Made by a program: the position numbers and the translations under genes
The notes under the pieces: model-generated
What the model was told of the DNA's origin: nothing
Database searches by the model: none
Seen by the model: the letters and a program-made list of their open reading frames with translations, nothing else
Part shown: positions 6,635-12,751 of the stretch, piece after piece
Position numbering within the stretch: the first letter of the stretch is position 1
How the letters are laid out: each line of letters starts with the position of its first letter
NCBI GenBank assembly: GCA_050116035.1
Contig: JASFPJ010000057.1
Coordinates: 1 to 13,798, forward strand
Source: SOIA01 sp050116035
GTDB taxonomy: Bacteria; Acidobacteriota; Aminicenantia; Aminicenantales; Aminicenantaceae
Length of the DNA stretch: 13,798 nt
Reading direction: 5' to 3'

Positions 6635-8551
6635 TTATTTGAGGACAACCGTTTTCTTGGTTGTCCCGCCACCGTTCAGGGCCCATAGAGTGACGTCGAT
6701 CTTTTTTCCTGGAGGAGAAATGATAACCCACTTGAACTCTTTTTCGGCTCCAACGGCTAAGGATGACGTGTCATTCCGCTTATTGCCTCCGAAAAGCTTC
6801 ATGCTCTTATCGTCTTCGAACTTCAGCCTCAACATGATCGAATTGATGTTACGGGTTCTCTGCCCCATGGCTGTCTGGTAAGGAAATTTCCCTTTGTTGT
6901 GGATCTTGATCTTCAGCTCGAAAAGATTAGAGGATAGCTTTTTCACTTCCGGTGCATCCATCGTGATCTCGGCGAATTGAGACGCCAGGTAAAGAGCAAA
7001 TTCCGCATGACTCTTGCTTAAAGCTGGAATCTGGTCGGCCGGTGGGTTGACACGCAGATAAGGCTGGAATCCACCGATTTCCACTTCGCCGAGCTGTTTA
7101 TGGTTGAATTTGGTCCATTTGACAAATCCTTTTCCCCCATTTTTCTCGTCGATCCATTTCAGCCATTTTTCATCATTGCTCGTGGTTTGGGCCGGGGCTG
7201 AAGATCTGGCGCCCATCTGGAATTGACGGAACATCGCAGCCCGATCCCTCGTTGTTGGCTGCGCGGCTTCCGGTTGAGCTCCACTTTGCTTCTTGGTCGG
7301 AGGCCTTCTCTGTTCTTCCTGTCTCAATGACCAGAGATTGGCGGAGAACGCAGGGACACCGAATTGGAAATACGCCCATTCCAACAGCGAGCCTGCTGGC
7401 TTTTCTGATTCAGCGCTTTTGATACCTGTGATTTCCTTATATTGTTTACTGACATTCGTGAAAAGACTGGCATCTCTGCTATTCGTCCTCTTTGGCTGAG
7501 GGTCGGTTGGCGGCGGTAGCTGTGGTTCAGCCGGAGCGCCCCTGCGGCGTCCCATAAAGAAGACCATCCCCATAGCTGCGCTTGGCCGTCCGACGCCGGA
7601 AGGTTGAGGAAAAGTCGGGGTGCCGCATTCGATTCCCGTCCCGGCAGCCAGATTGTCGAATTTCGAAAAAAGCAGGACACCGCAAATGTTCTTGTGGGGC
7701 TGTGTTTTTTGTTCAGGGACATATCTCGTCATGAAGTCGATGAAGGCTTGAGTCTCCAGCTCTGATGCCGGATGAATCCCGAAGCCTTTCGGTTTATACC
7801 CGAAGTTGTGAGGGAAGTTCCGGTTGATGTTAAATCCTCCCTGGCCGTCCTCATTGTAAAGCTCATCCCCGTCGTTATCGATACCTTCAGGGTAGACCTT
7901 GTAGAGCTTGTCTAGAGGAGTGTCGGCTTTCTTTTTCTTCATCAGTCTTGGATCTTTATCATCGATGAACCAGTCCCCCTCCTTGTCTTTGACTCGCATC
8001 ATCGTGATCATCCCATCTCCGTTGAGGTCTTCAGGACTATCCTCATCGACCAGCCAATCGTAGTCTTCATCGCGAGGCTTGAGATTTCCGGAGTATTCCT
8101 GGAGAGTCGGGTTAAAAAAGAGTTCGGCTCCATCCGGATTCAAGCGGGGGATGATGTAGAATGTGCGCGTATTCAGAACTTTGGTCACTTGGTCATCTTT
8201 GCCGTACTGGTCCACCAGATATTTGGCGATGCCGAGAGCGACTTCGCTGCCGATGACATGATCTCCTTCCAGGTTGCCACAGATGAGGAGTGCCTGTTTT
8301 TCAAGGGGAGAAGGGCCTTTCACTCCGGATACACGGAGCATCCAGAGATCTCTGCCCTTGAGGGTTTTGCCGATGGAGGTCAACTTGGTGATCTTCGAGT
8401 TTTGACCAGCGACCTGCTTCAATGCGTTGGTCAGGGCCTGGTAGTTGTGATACCCGGTAGAAGGGCTGTCATCTGCAGGGATTGACGCGGGAAGAAGAAA
8501 AAATGAAAAAAGCAGCAACACTGCGGAAGTGATTTTGGAGAGATTTCTCAT
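6635..8551 (-). CDS. exported M14-like protein with rearranged and missing catalytic residues (probable pseudoenzyme)
   Basis: The protein has 638 residues; ATG 8551 has a strong AAAGGAGG site 8 bases upstream. A Sec signal peptide (~1-26, ending SIPA) precedes an M14 fold closely paralogous to the downstream gene: shared NPDG, acidic loops (DEDSPEDLNGDG ~169-180, EGIDNDGDELYNEDG ~222-236), the NRN/NRD motif (~243-245), and the C-terminal beta domain ending KTVVLK. The catalytic positions differ. Where the paralog has H-G-N-E this protein has E95-G-D-H98, so zinc His and Glu have exchanged places. The third His becomes Ser296 (VLLFSKF) and the catalytic Glu becomes Asn405 (FSANLW). The EF-hand loop is replaced by a Pro/Gln/Ala-rich insert (~411-458), and another low-complexity insert lies at ~312-358. 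The frame is fully open, so it is a selected protein rather than a decaying gene. It may bind peptide or metal, or chaperone its partner; these roles are inference. Confidence 0.9.
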   Translation of the reverse strand: MRNLSKITSAVLLLFSFFLLPASIPADDSPSTGYHNYQALTNALKQVAGQNSKITKLTSIGKTLKGRDLWMLRVSGVKGPSPLEKQALLICGNLEGDHVIGSEVALGIAKYLVDQYGKDDQVTKVLNTRTFYIIPRLNPDGAELFFNPTLQEYSGNLKPRDEDYDWLVDEDSPEDLNGDGMITMMRVKDKEGDWFIDDKDPRLMKKKKADTPLDKLYKVYPEGIDNDGDELYNEDGQGGFNINRNFPHNFGYKPKGFGIHPASELETQAFIDFMTRYVPEQKTQPHKNICGVLLFSKFDNLAAGTGIECGTPTFPQPSGVGRPSAAMGMVFFMGRRRGAPAEPQLPPPTDPQPKRTNSRDASLFTNVSKQYKEITGIKSAESEKPAGSLLEWAYFQFGVPAFSANLWSLRQEEQRRPPTKKQSGAQPEAAQPTTRDRAAMFRQFQMGARSSAPAQTTSNDEKWLKWIDEKNGGKGFVKWTKFNHKQLGEVEIGGFQPYLRVNPPADQIPALSKSHAEFALYLASQFAEITMDAPEVKKLSSNLFELKIKIHNKGKFPYQTAMGQRTRNINSIMLRLKFEDDKSMKLFGGNKRNDTSSLAVGAEKEFKWVIISPPGKKIDVTLWALNGGGTTKKTVVLK

Positions 8552-8611
8552 AGTTCTATCCTCCTTTATTTTTTTGGTCTGAGCGCTTTAAGGAAAATCA
8601 GAATAGACATT

Positions 8612-8617
8612 ATTATA
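8612..8617 (-). promoter_or_regulatory. candidate -10 element for the M14 operon
   Basis: The minus strand reads TATAAT at 8617-8612, about 60 bases upstream of the M14-like start codon in an AT-rich gap. No good -35 lies at 16-18 bp, so a complete promoter is not demonstrated. Confidence 0.28.
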
Positions 8618-8672
8618 TGGATGAGAATGTTGAAGGGAAACTCTATATAAAAACAGGGATAATTTCAACCTT

Positions 8673-8692
8673 TTACTTCTTCTTACTTCTTC
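8673..8692. repeat. perfect 10-bp tandem duplication
   Basis: TTACTTCTTC occurs twice in direct succession (8673-8682, 8683-8692) in the gap between vapC and the M14 operon. On the minus strand it is a purine-rich GAAGAAGTAA pair. It may be replication slippage, or a phase-like spacer upstream of the M14 promoter region. Confidence 0.5.
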
Positions 8693-8707
8693 TTGACTAA
8701 AGCGTGT

Positions 8708-9067
8708 TCACTTGTACGAAACATTCAATTTTCTTGCGGCTTCTTTTAGCTTTTTATCCTCTGTCCATAGGAGAATTCCTGAAAGGAGGGCTGAGGCGAG
8801 AAGATGCACATCCACATAGCCAAGGCCAATGCCCATTAATTGATGCGTGTCAATTAGCTGCAGCACTTCTTCATGTTCTGCGGTCACCACAGCAGGAAGG
8901 GCTTGCATGAGTGAAAGGATTTCTTCTCTGTTTTGGAGATTACCGCATGCCAGTTCACCGATGATATAAGAGTGACAAACAACATTCCCATTCAATAAAA
9001 GGTTCTTGAGATGCGGATTTCCTTCTCGAAAATGAGATACCCAGATTGATGTGTCGACGAGAACCAT
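8708..9067 (-). CDS. vapC: VapC-family PIN-domain ribonuclease toxin
   Basis: The protein has 119 residues from ATG 9067. A GTG at 9073 is in frame but sits too close to the AGGT ribosome site; ATG 9067 has it about 9 bases upstream. The PIN-domain acidic metal residues are all present: Asp5 in VLVDTSIW, Glu38 in GELACG, Asp86 in GYVDVHLLAS and Asp104 in WTEDKKL. VapC toxins are Mg/Mn-dependent endoribonucleases, commonly cutting tRNA or rRNA, and are neutralised by VapB. The length is typical. It follows vapB by 11 bp in the same direction. The pair is a self-contained cassette unrelated to the surrounding peptidases and may have been gained by horizontal transfer. Confidence 0.92.
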   Translation of the reverse strand: MVLVDTSIWVSHFREGNPHLKNLLLNGNVVCHSYIIGELACGNLQNREEILSLMQALPAVVTAEHEEVLQLIDTHQLMGIGLGYVDVHLLASALLSGILLWTEDKKLKEAARKLNVSYK

Positions 9068-9078
9068 CGTCACTTGAC

Positions 9079-9267
9079 CTACGTTCTTCTCCGTGGAATA
9101 GGACGTAGAGATTTCTCAGTTCTTCCCAATCTGGCAAGTCTTTTTGCGCTTTCAAGAGATATCAAAGCTTCTAGTCCACGCCTGACTAGAGAGGTTTTTT
9201 CTCTGATACCTGTTAGTTTTGACGCTTTGCTCAGAAGTTTCTCATCAATGTTTAATGTTGTTCTCAT
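9079..9267 (-). CDS. vapB: VapB-family antitoxin
   Basis: This is a 62-residue protein, from MRTTLNIDEKLL to the basic end IPRRRT. The N-terminus is a ribbon-helix-helix-like DNA-binding segment (MRTTLNID strand, then helices through LTGIREKTSLVRRGLEALI). The C-terminal half (SAKRLARLGRTEKSL) is the toxin-wrapping region of such antitoxins. The frame stays open upstream to 9522, but the family always begins near MRTTLNID, so ATG 9267 is chosen. No Shine-Dalgarno precedes it: the palindromic operator abuts the start codon, and translation may be leaderless. It neutralises VapC and should repress the operon with it. Confidence 0.88.
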   Translation of the reverse strand: MRTTLNIDEKLLSKASKLTGIREKTSLVRRGLEALISLESAKRLARLGRTEKSLRPIPRRRT

Positions 9268-9303
9268 ATGCATATATATGCATAGAATATGCATATATGT
9301 CAA
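9268..9303 (-). promoter_or_regulatory. vapBC promoter with three-box palindromic operator
   Basis: A perfect 16-bp palindrome ATGCATATATATGCAT (9268-9283) abuts the vapB start codon and is followed by ATATGCATAT (9287-9296). The three TGCA centres (9269-9272, 9279-9282, 9290-9293) are 10-11 bp apart, one helical turn each, so bound dimers would line up on one face. On the minus strand TTGACA (9303-9298) is a consensus -35. The best -10 candidate is TATATA (9278-9273) with a 19-bp spacer, placing transcription start at or next to the ATG. This layout fits VapB/VapC autorepression. Confidence 0.6.
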
Positions 9304-9605
9304 GATGTTTTCTAAACACAAAGGGACTGCGTCTGAGCATTTGACCTTTTTATGGGCAAAGTTTGCTGCAAAATATGATATGTGGAGAATATTCCAGAAA
9401 GTAGGAACGGCCTTTCTATTCCAAACATTTTTTTCTGAACGACAAATTTTTTTCGAAACTAATAGTTTGAATTTAATTTCAAGCTCTGAACGGATCAGAA
9501 TAGGAAATGCGGGCATGTTCAAAAACGGGTCATTGACAAATACATATAACGAAAATAAGGTAAGAATTGAGAGAAATCATCGTGTTTCTTCCACAGAAGA
9601 TTTTG
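9304..9605. other. AT-rich non-coding region with no recognised gene
   Basis: The frames here show no protein family, and the open plus-strand frame is mainly the complement of vapB extended into this region. A 6-bp stem AGAAAG/CTTTCT (9396-9401, 9412-9417) followed by a T-run at 9428-9434 is a weak terminator-like motif. An isolated TTGACA at 9533-9538 has no good -10 partner. Nothing else could be supported. Confidence 0.5.
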
Positions 9606-9634
9606 TTGACCGTGCGTAAACAAAGAGATATTTT
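9606..9634 (+). promoter_or_regulatory. candidate promoter of the lipoprotein hydrolase operon
   Basis: TTGACC (9606-9611, five of six -35 positions) is followed after 17 bp by TATTTT (9629-9634, four of six -10 positions). This puts transcription start near 9641, 30 bases before the hydrolase ATG, which has a strong GAGGAGG site at 9657-9663. Confidence 0.4.
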
Positions 9635-9670
9635 AATGCGTGATCCACTTTTAAACGAGGAGGACGATTC

Positions 9671-11242
9671 ATGAGACGTCATATTTACCTTTGGACTGTG
9701 GCAGTCATTTTTATGGGTCTTTTATTTTTATCATGTAGCCAGGAAGACGCAGCACAGAAAGAACTGGAGCCAGTAAGAGGAGAATCCATTTTTGACAGAG
9801 TTATCAATATTGAACCGGAGATATACACAGAGATCCCGGAGGTGCCACGCTGGTGCGATTTACTGGAGCTTAAAAGACAACGTATAAATGTGGGGGACTG
9901 CGAACTTTATGTCGAAGAAGAGGGCCAAGGGACACCGCTCGTTCTGATCAACGGCGGTCCGGGGGGAACGCATCATTACTTTCACCCCTGGTTTTCCCGT
10001 GCGAAGAAATACGCCCGTGTCATTTATTATGACCAGAGAGGATGCGGACTGTCGGATTACTATCCGGGTGAGAATGGCTATTCTGTTGAACAGGCTGTGG
10101 AGGACCTCGACAGCATCCGAAAAGCTTTGAATATCGAGAAATGGGTTGTCCTGGGCTACTCTTTCGGAGGATTCCTGGCGCAGTATTACTCCATACACTA
10201 TCCGGAACGTGTGGCGGGTCTGGTGCTGATGGGTGCCTCTACAGGCATGTGGGTCGAGATGGAACGTTCCAGACAAGGAGAGTTCATCTCGGATGAGGAA
10301 AGAAACAGGATGAGAGAAATCCGAAAGGAATTAAGAAAAATGGCTCAGGAGAATGATTGGCTGCCTGATAAGACTCTCGCGCTTATTGTTTACAATAACC
10401 ATTTGAACGGAGACTGGAAGAGGCAGAATTATTACAGACCCTCACGGGAGAGCCTGGCGCGGATGGCTCGTTATGAATGGGTGCATGACCCAAACAATTA
10501 TCGGGGAATGATAAGCAGCAGCCAGTACAGGGTTAATTTGACCGGGGCTTTTGAAAGCTGTCCTGTGCCGACCCTGATAACAGAAGGCCGATGGGATTTA
10601 ACCTGGAACACGGATAAACCGGAAATCCTCCACAAGAATCATCCGGGCTCTGAATTAGTCTTTTTTGAGAAGGCCGGTCATGGCATATACGAAGAGGAGC
10701 CGGACAAGTTCTTTAAGGTTCTCAAGAACTTCATCAAAAAGCTCCCCGATGTTTCCTCTTCTGACGTCAACGCGTACAAGGAATATCTAATCGAATGGGA
10801 TAGGAAGATGAAGGAAAGCTTTGTGTACAAAATAAGAACCTTTGGGTGGGGTCGGAGCGGCAGCGAAAAACTCGCCAATGATTATTCCCGGGAGTGGCTG
10901 GCCCAATTCACCACTTCCTGGCATTTTCTGAGGACCGGATTTGCCCTTTATGATTTAAAAAACTATGAAGAAGCGCTCTTTGTTTTTGAAAGGATGCGGG
11001 CATCAATGAAGGAAAGAGAGGAAAGAGAAAACGAAGCTTTGGCTTTGATCTGGCAGGGGCATATGCTGGACTTGTTAGGGAAAAGGAAAGAGGCCATCGC
11101 TTGCTATACGCAGGTGGCGGATATGAATATTGATGAATCCTGGCAGCATTCTCAGTACCGCTTAACATACCAGGTCAGCCCTTATGCCAGGGAAAGGATG
11201 AAAACACCATTCAAGAGAATCGAAAACAAAGATTTAGATTAA
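9671..11242 (+). CDS. lipoprotein alpha/beta-hydrolase (prolyl-iminopeptidase-like) with C-terminal TPR-like region
   Basis: The protein has 523 residues; GAGGAGG 7 bases before the ATG fixes the start. A lipoprotein signal (hydrophobic ~7-20, FLSC with lipidated Cys22) anchors it in the envelope. The alpha/beta-hydrolase domain spans ~70-357. It has NGGPGG (94-99), the oxyanion-side motif of S33 prolyl iminopeptidases in which the usual His of HGGPG is Asn. DQRG follows (121-124), then nucleophile Ser164 in GYSFGG, Asp309 in GRWDLTW and His337 in AGHGIYEEEP. A helical cap sits between Ser and Asp (~195-285). Residues ~415-490 form two TPR-like helix pairs (FALYDLKNYEEALFVFERM and MLDLLGKRKEAIACYTQV), an uncommon addition to a monomeric peptidase that suggests a partner protein. 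It probably removes N-terminal residues from small peptides; esterase activity is also possible. The serine hydrolase follows 69 bp downstream. Confidence 0.88.
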   Translation: MRRHIYLWTVAVIFMGLLFLSCSQEDAAQKELEPVRGESIFDRVINIEPEIYTEIPEVPRWCDLLELKRQRINVGDCELYVEEEGQGTPLVLINGGPGGTHHYFHPWFSRAKKYARVIYYDQRGCGLSDYYPGENGYSVEQAVEDLDSIRKALNIEKWVVLGYSFGGFLAQYYSIHYPERVAGLVLMGASTGMWVEMERSRQGEFISDEERNRMREIRKELRKMAQENDWLPDKTLALIVYNNHLNGDWKRQNYYRPSRESLARMARYEWVHDPNNYRGMISSSQYRVNLTGAFESCPVPTLITEGRWDLTWNTDKPEILHKNHPGSELVFFEKAGHGIYEEEPDKFFKVLKNFIKKLPDVSSSDVNAYKEYLIEWDRKMKESFVYKIRTFGWGRSGSEKLANDYSREWLAQFTTSWHFLRTGFALYDLKNYEEALFVFERMRASMKEREERENEALALIWQGHMLDLLGKRKEAIACYTQVADMNIDESWQHSQYRLTYQVSPYARERMKTPFKRIENKDLD

Positions 11243-11247
11243 TGGAA

Positions 11248-11266
11248 AGGATTGCGTCTTAATCCT
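11248..11266 (+). terminator. small hairpin between hydrolase genes
   Basis: AGGATT (11248-11253) pairs with AATCCT (11261-11266) around a 7-base loop, 6 bases after the hydrolase stop. No T-run follows, so it is more likely an mRNA structure or partial attenuator than a full terminator, and the two genes may be cotranscribed. Confidence 0.22.
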
Positions 11267-11311
11267 GAAGGAGTCGCGTTTTCACTTTGACATATTGAAT
11301 AGGGGATTAGA

Positions 11312-12490
11312 ATGAAAAAACGGATCCTGACTTTTTTATTAGCTCTATTCCTGGGGATTTCCTCGCTTTTTGCCCAGGATGTCGTCCTTTCTTCAGGAAC
11401 ACCCGAAGAAGCGGGCATGTCCGCGGCGATGCTCAAAGAAAGTGTCCGGTTTTTTGAAGAGGCGGTTGAGCGGGATGACCTGAGAGGTGTCGTACTCCTG
11501 GTCGCACGCAACGGAAAGATCGTACTCCATGAAGCGATCGGATGGAGAAACAAAGACAATAAAATTCCTATGGAAAAAGACACGATGTTCCGTATGGCCT
11601 CGAACACTAAACCGATTATGGCCACGGCTATCAGCATACTCGTGGAAGAGAAAAAACTGAATTATAAAGATAACGTTCGAAAGCATATTCCGTCGTTTGA
11701 CAACTACCGGTCCGGCTTCATAAAAATACACCACCTGCTGACGCATACCAGCGGTTTCCGGATCCGTCCCATTTTTTACCGTCCATTGATACAGAAGTCA
11801 GCCGAACATCCCGATGCCCCTAACCTGCAGCTTGAAGTGGCCCGTTTTGGTGAAACAGGCGCTGATGAGTCGCCCGGCACAACATACAGCTACAGCAATG
11901 CCGGTTTCAACACTCTTGGTGCGCTGATTGAAATCGCGTCGAAACAACCATTGGAGGTCTTTGTGACGGAAAAAATTTACAAACCTCTCGGCATGACGGA
12001 CAGCTATCACCATGAAGTGGCAGAAAAGCTCAATGGAAAACTCGAACGCATGTCGGTCGTCTACGGAAGAAGGAAAGGAAAATGGGTGCCAGCCTGGACG
12101 CCTGGTGATCCACCTCAGTATCCGTTTATTCGAGCATCAGGCGGTATGATCTCGACTGTTATGGATTACGCGGTCTTTTGCCAGATGTTTCTCAACGGAG
12201 GTATCTATGATGGGAAGCGCATTCTAAAGGAAGAAACAGTCAAACTCATGACATCGCCGCACACAGCTTCAATCTACACACCCAAAGAGCGGGAGAAGAG
12301 GACAGGCTTTTACGGATACGGATGGAGTGTTTCCAAGGATGGAGTGTTTTCGCATGGGGGTTCGGATGGAACCGCCGCCTGGGTCGACCCGGAGAAGAAG
12401 CTTATCATCCTGGTCTTTACCCAGACTCGCGGAGGCGGAAGTCTGCGCGCTCCCTTTTTAGAAATGGTGAACGCATCCATCCGACAGTAG
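11312..12490 (+). CDS. periplasmic serine hydrolase of the class C beta-lactamase/S12 peptidase family
   Basis: The protein has 392 residues; AGGGG stands 6 bases before ATG 11312. A Sec signal peptide ends at SLFA|QD (~21). Active-site motifs are in order: Ser97-x-x-Lys100 in MASNTKP (nucleophile and base), Tyr194-Ser195-Asn196 in TYSYSNAGF (the YxN motif), and His348-Gly-Gly in FSHGGSDG, replacing the KTG box as in many family esterases and D-aminopeptidases. HLLTHTSGF (141-149) is a strong family signature. Members include DD-peptidases, D-amino-acid amidases, esterases and beta-lactamases; these motifs do not separate the activities. The neighbouring D-aminoacylase makes a role on D-amino-acid peptides or muropeptides attractive but unproven. 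Location is expected to be periplasmic. Confidence 0.92.
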   Translation: MKKRILTFLLALFLGISSLFAQDVVLSSGTPEEAGMSAAMLKESVRFFEEAVERDDLRGVVLLVARNGKIVLHEAIGWRNKDNKIPMEKDTMFRMASNTKPIMATAISILVEEKKLNYKDNVRKHIPSFDNYRSGFIKIHHLLTHTSGFRIRPIFYRPLIQKSAEHPDAPNLQLEVARFGETGADESPGTTYSYSNAGFNTLGALIEIASKQPLEVFVTEKIYKPLGMTDSYHHEVAEKLNGKLERMSVVYGRRKGKWVPAWTPGDPPQYPFIRASGGMISTVMDYAVFCQMFLNGGIYDGKRILKEETVKLMTSPHTASIYTPKEREKRTGFYGYGWSVSKDGVFSHGGSDGTAAWVDPEKKLIILVFTQTRGGGSLRAPFLEMVNASIRQ

Positions 12491-12515
12491 AATTTATAAA
12501 GAGGTATAGTTTCAG

Positions 12516-12603
12516 TATGTCATTGCGAGCACAGCGTGGCAATCTCATATAAAGAAATGCTTTTTTAACTACGAGATTGCTTCACTCCGTTCGCAATGAC
12601 ATA
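12516..12603. repeat. 88-bp inverted repeat element (CATTGCGAG/CTCGCAATG family)
   Basis: Arms at 12516-12546 and 12573-12603 are inverted copies, 25 of 31 positions matching, around a 26-base AT-rich loop. The outer ends are TATGTCATTGCGA and its complement; the inner ends are GCAATCTC and GAGATTGC. It starts 26 bases after the serine hydrolase stop. The outer 13 bases recur in inverted sense at 4686-4698. It looks like a small non-autonomous, REP- or MITE-like dispersed repeat, and could also fold as an mRNA-end hairpin. Confidence 0.7.
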
Positions 12604-12639
12604 ATAAAAACGTTACTGAATTGCTGAGCGAGCATAACA

Positions 12640-12724
12640 GGTCCCTTTTTTTGGGACTGTCCCTTTTAGTCATTATATCTAAAAAGAGGGACTGTCCCCC
12701 TTCTTAAAAAAAGGGCCTGTCCCC
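12640..12724. repeat. three palindromic GGGACTGTCCC-type units
   Basis: GGGACTGTCCC occurs at 12653-12663 and 12688-12698, and GGGCCTGTCCCC at 12713-12724, with a leading half-unit GGTCCC at 12640-12645. Each full unit is GGGAC-T-GTCCC, a 5-bp inverted repeat about one central base, flanked by A- or T-runs. The cluster ends 27 bp before the D-aminoacylase start codon. It may be an operator array or a dispersed intergenic repeat. The spacing is irregular (35 and 25 bp), and the third unit carries an A-to-C change. Confidence 0.6.
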
Positions 12725-12751
12725 TTTTTCTCAAGAGGAGAGGATGACATC

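Noticed and set aside
9396..9434. Hairpin plus T-run as a terminator
   Set aside because: The stem is only 6 bp with a 10-base loop and the T-run starts 10 bases later; no gene ends nearby on that strand.
9268..9522. N-terminal extension of vapB to 9522
   Set aside because: The extension has no similarity to antitoxins and crosses the palindromic operator; VapB proteins start near MRTTLNID.
9074..9619. 181-codon plus-strand open frame
   Set aside because: It is antisense to vapB and runs through the vapBC operator, with a low-complexity product. The minus-strand VapB match is convincing.
11287..11292. TTGACA as -35 of the serine hydrolase gene
   Set aside because: A -10 at normal spacing would fall on the ribosome site or start codon, so no usable promoter is formed.
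12640..12724. CRISPR-like array
   Set aside because: Units are only 11-12 bases, palindromic, irregularly spaced and not identical, and no cas gene is present.
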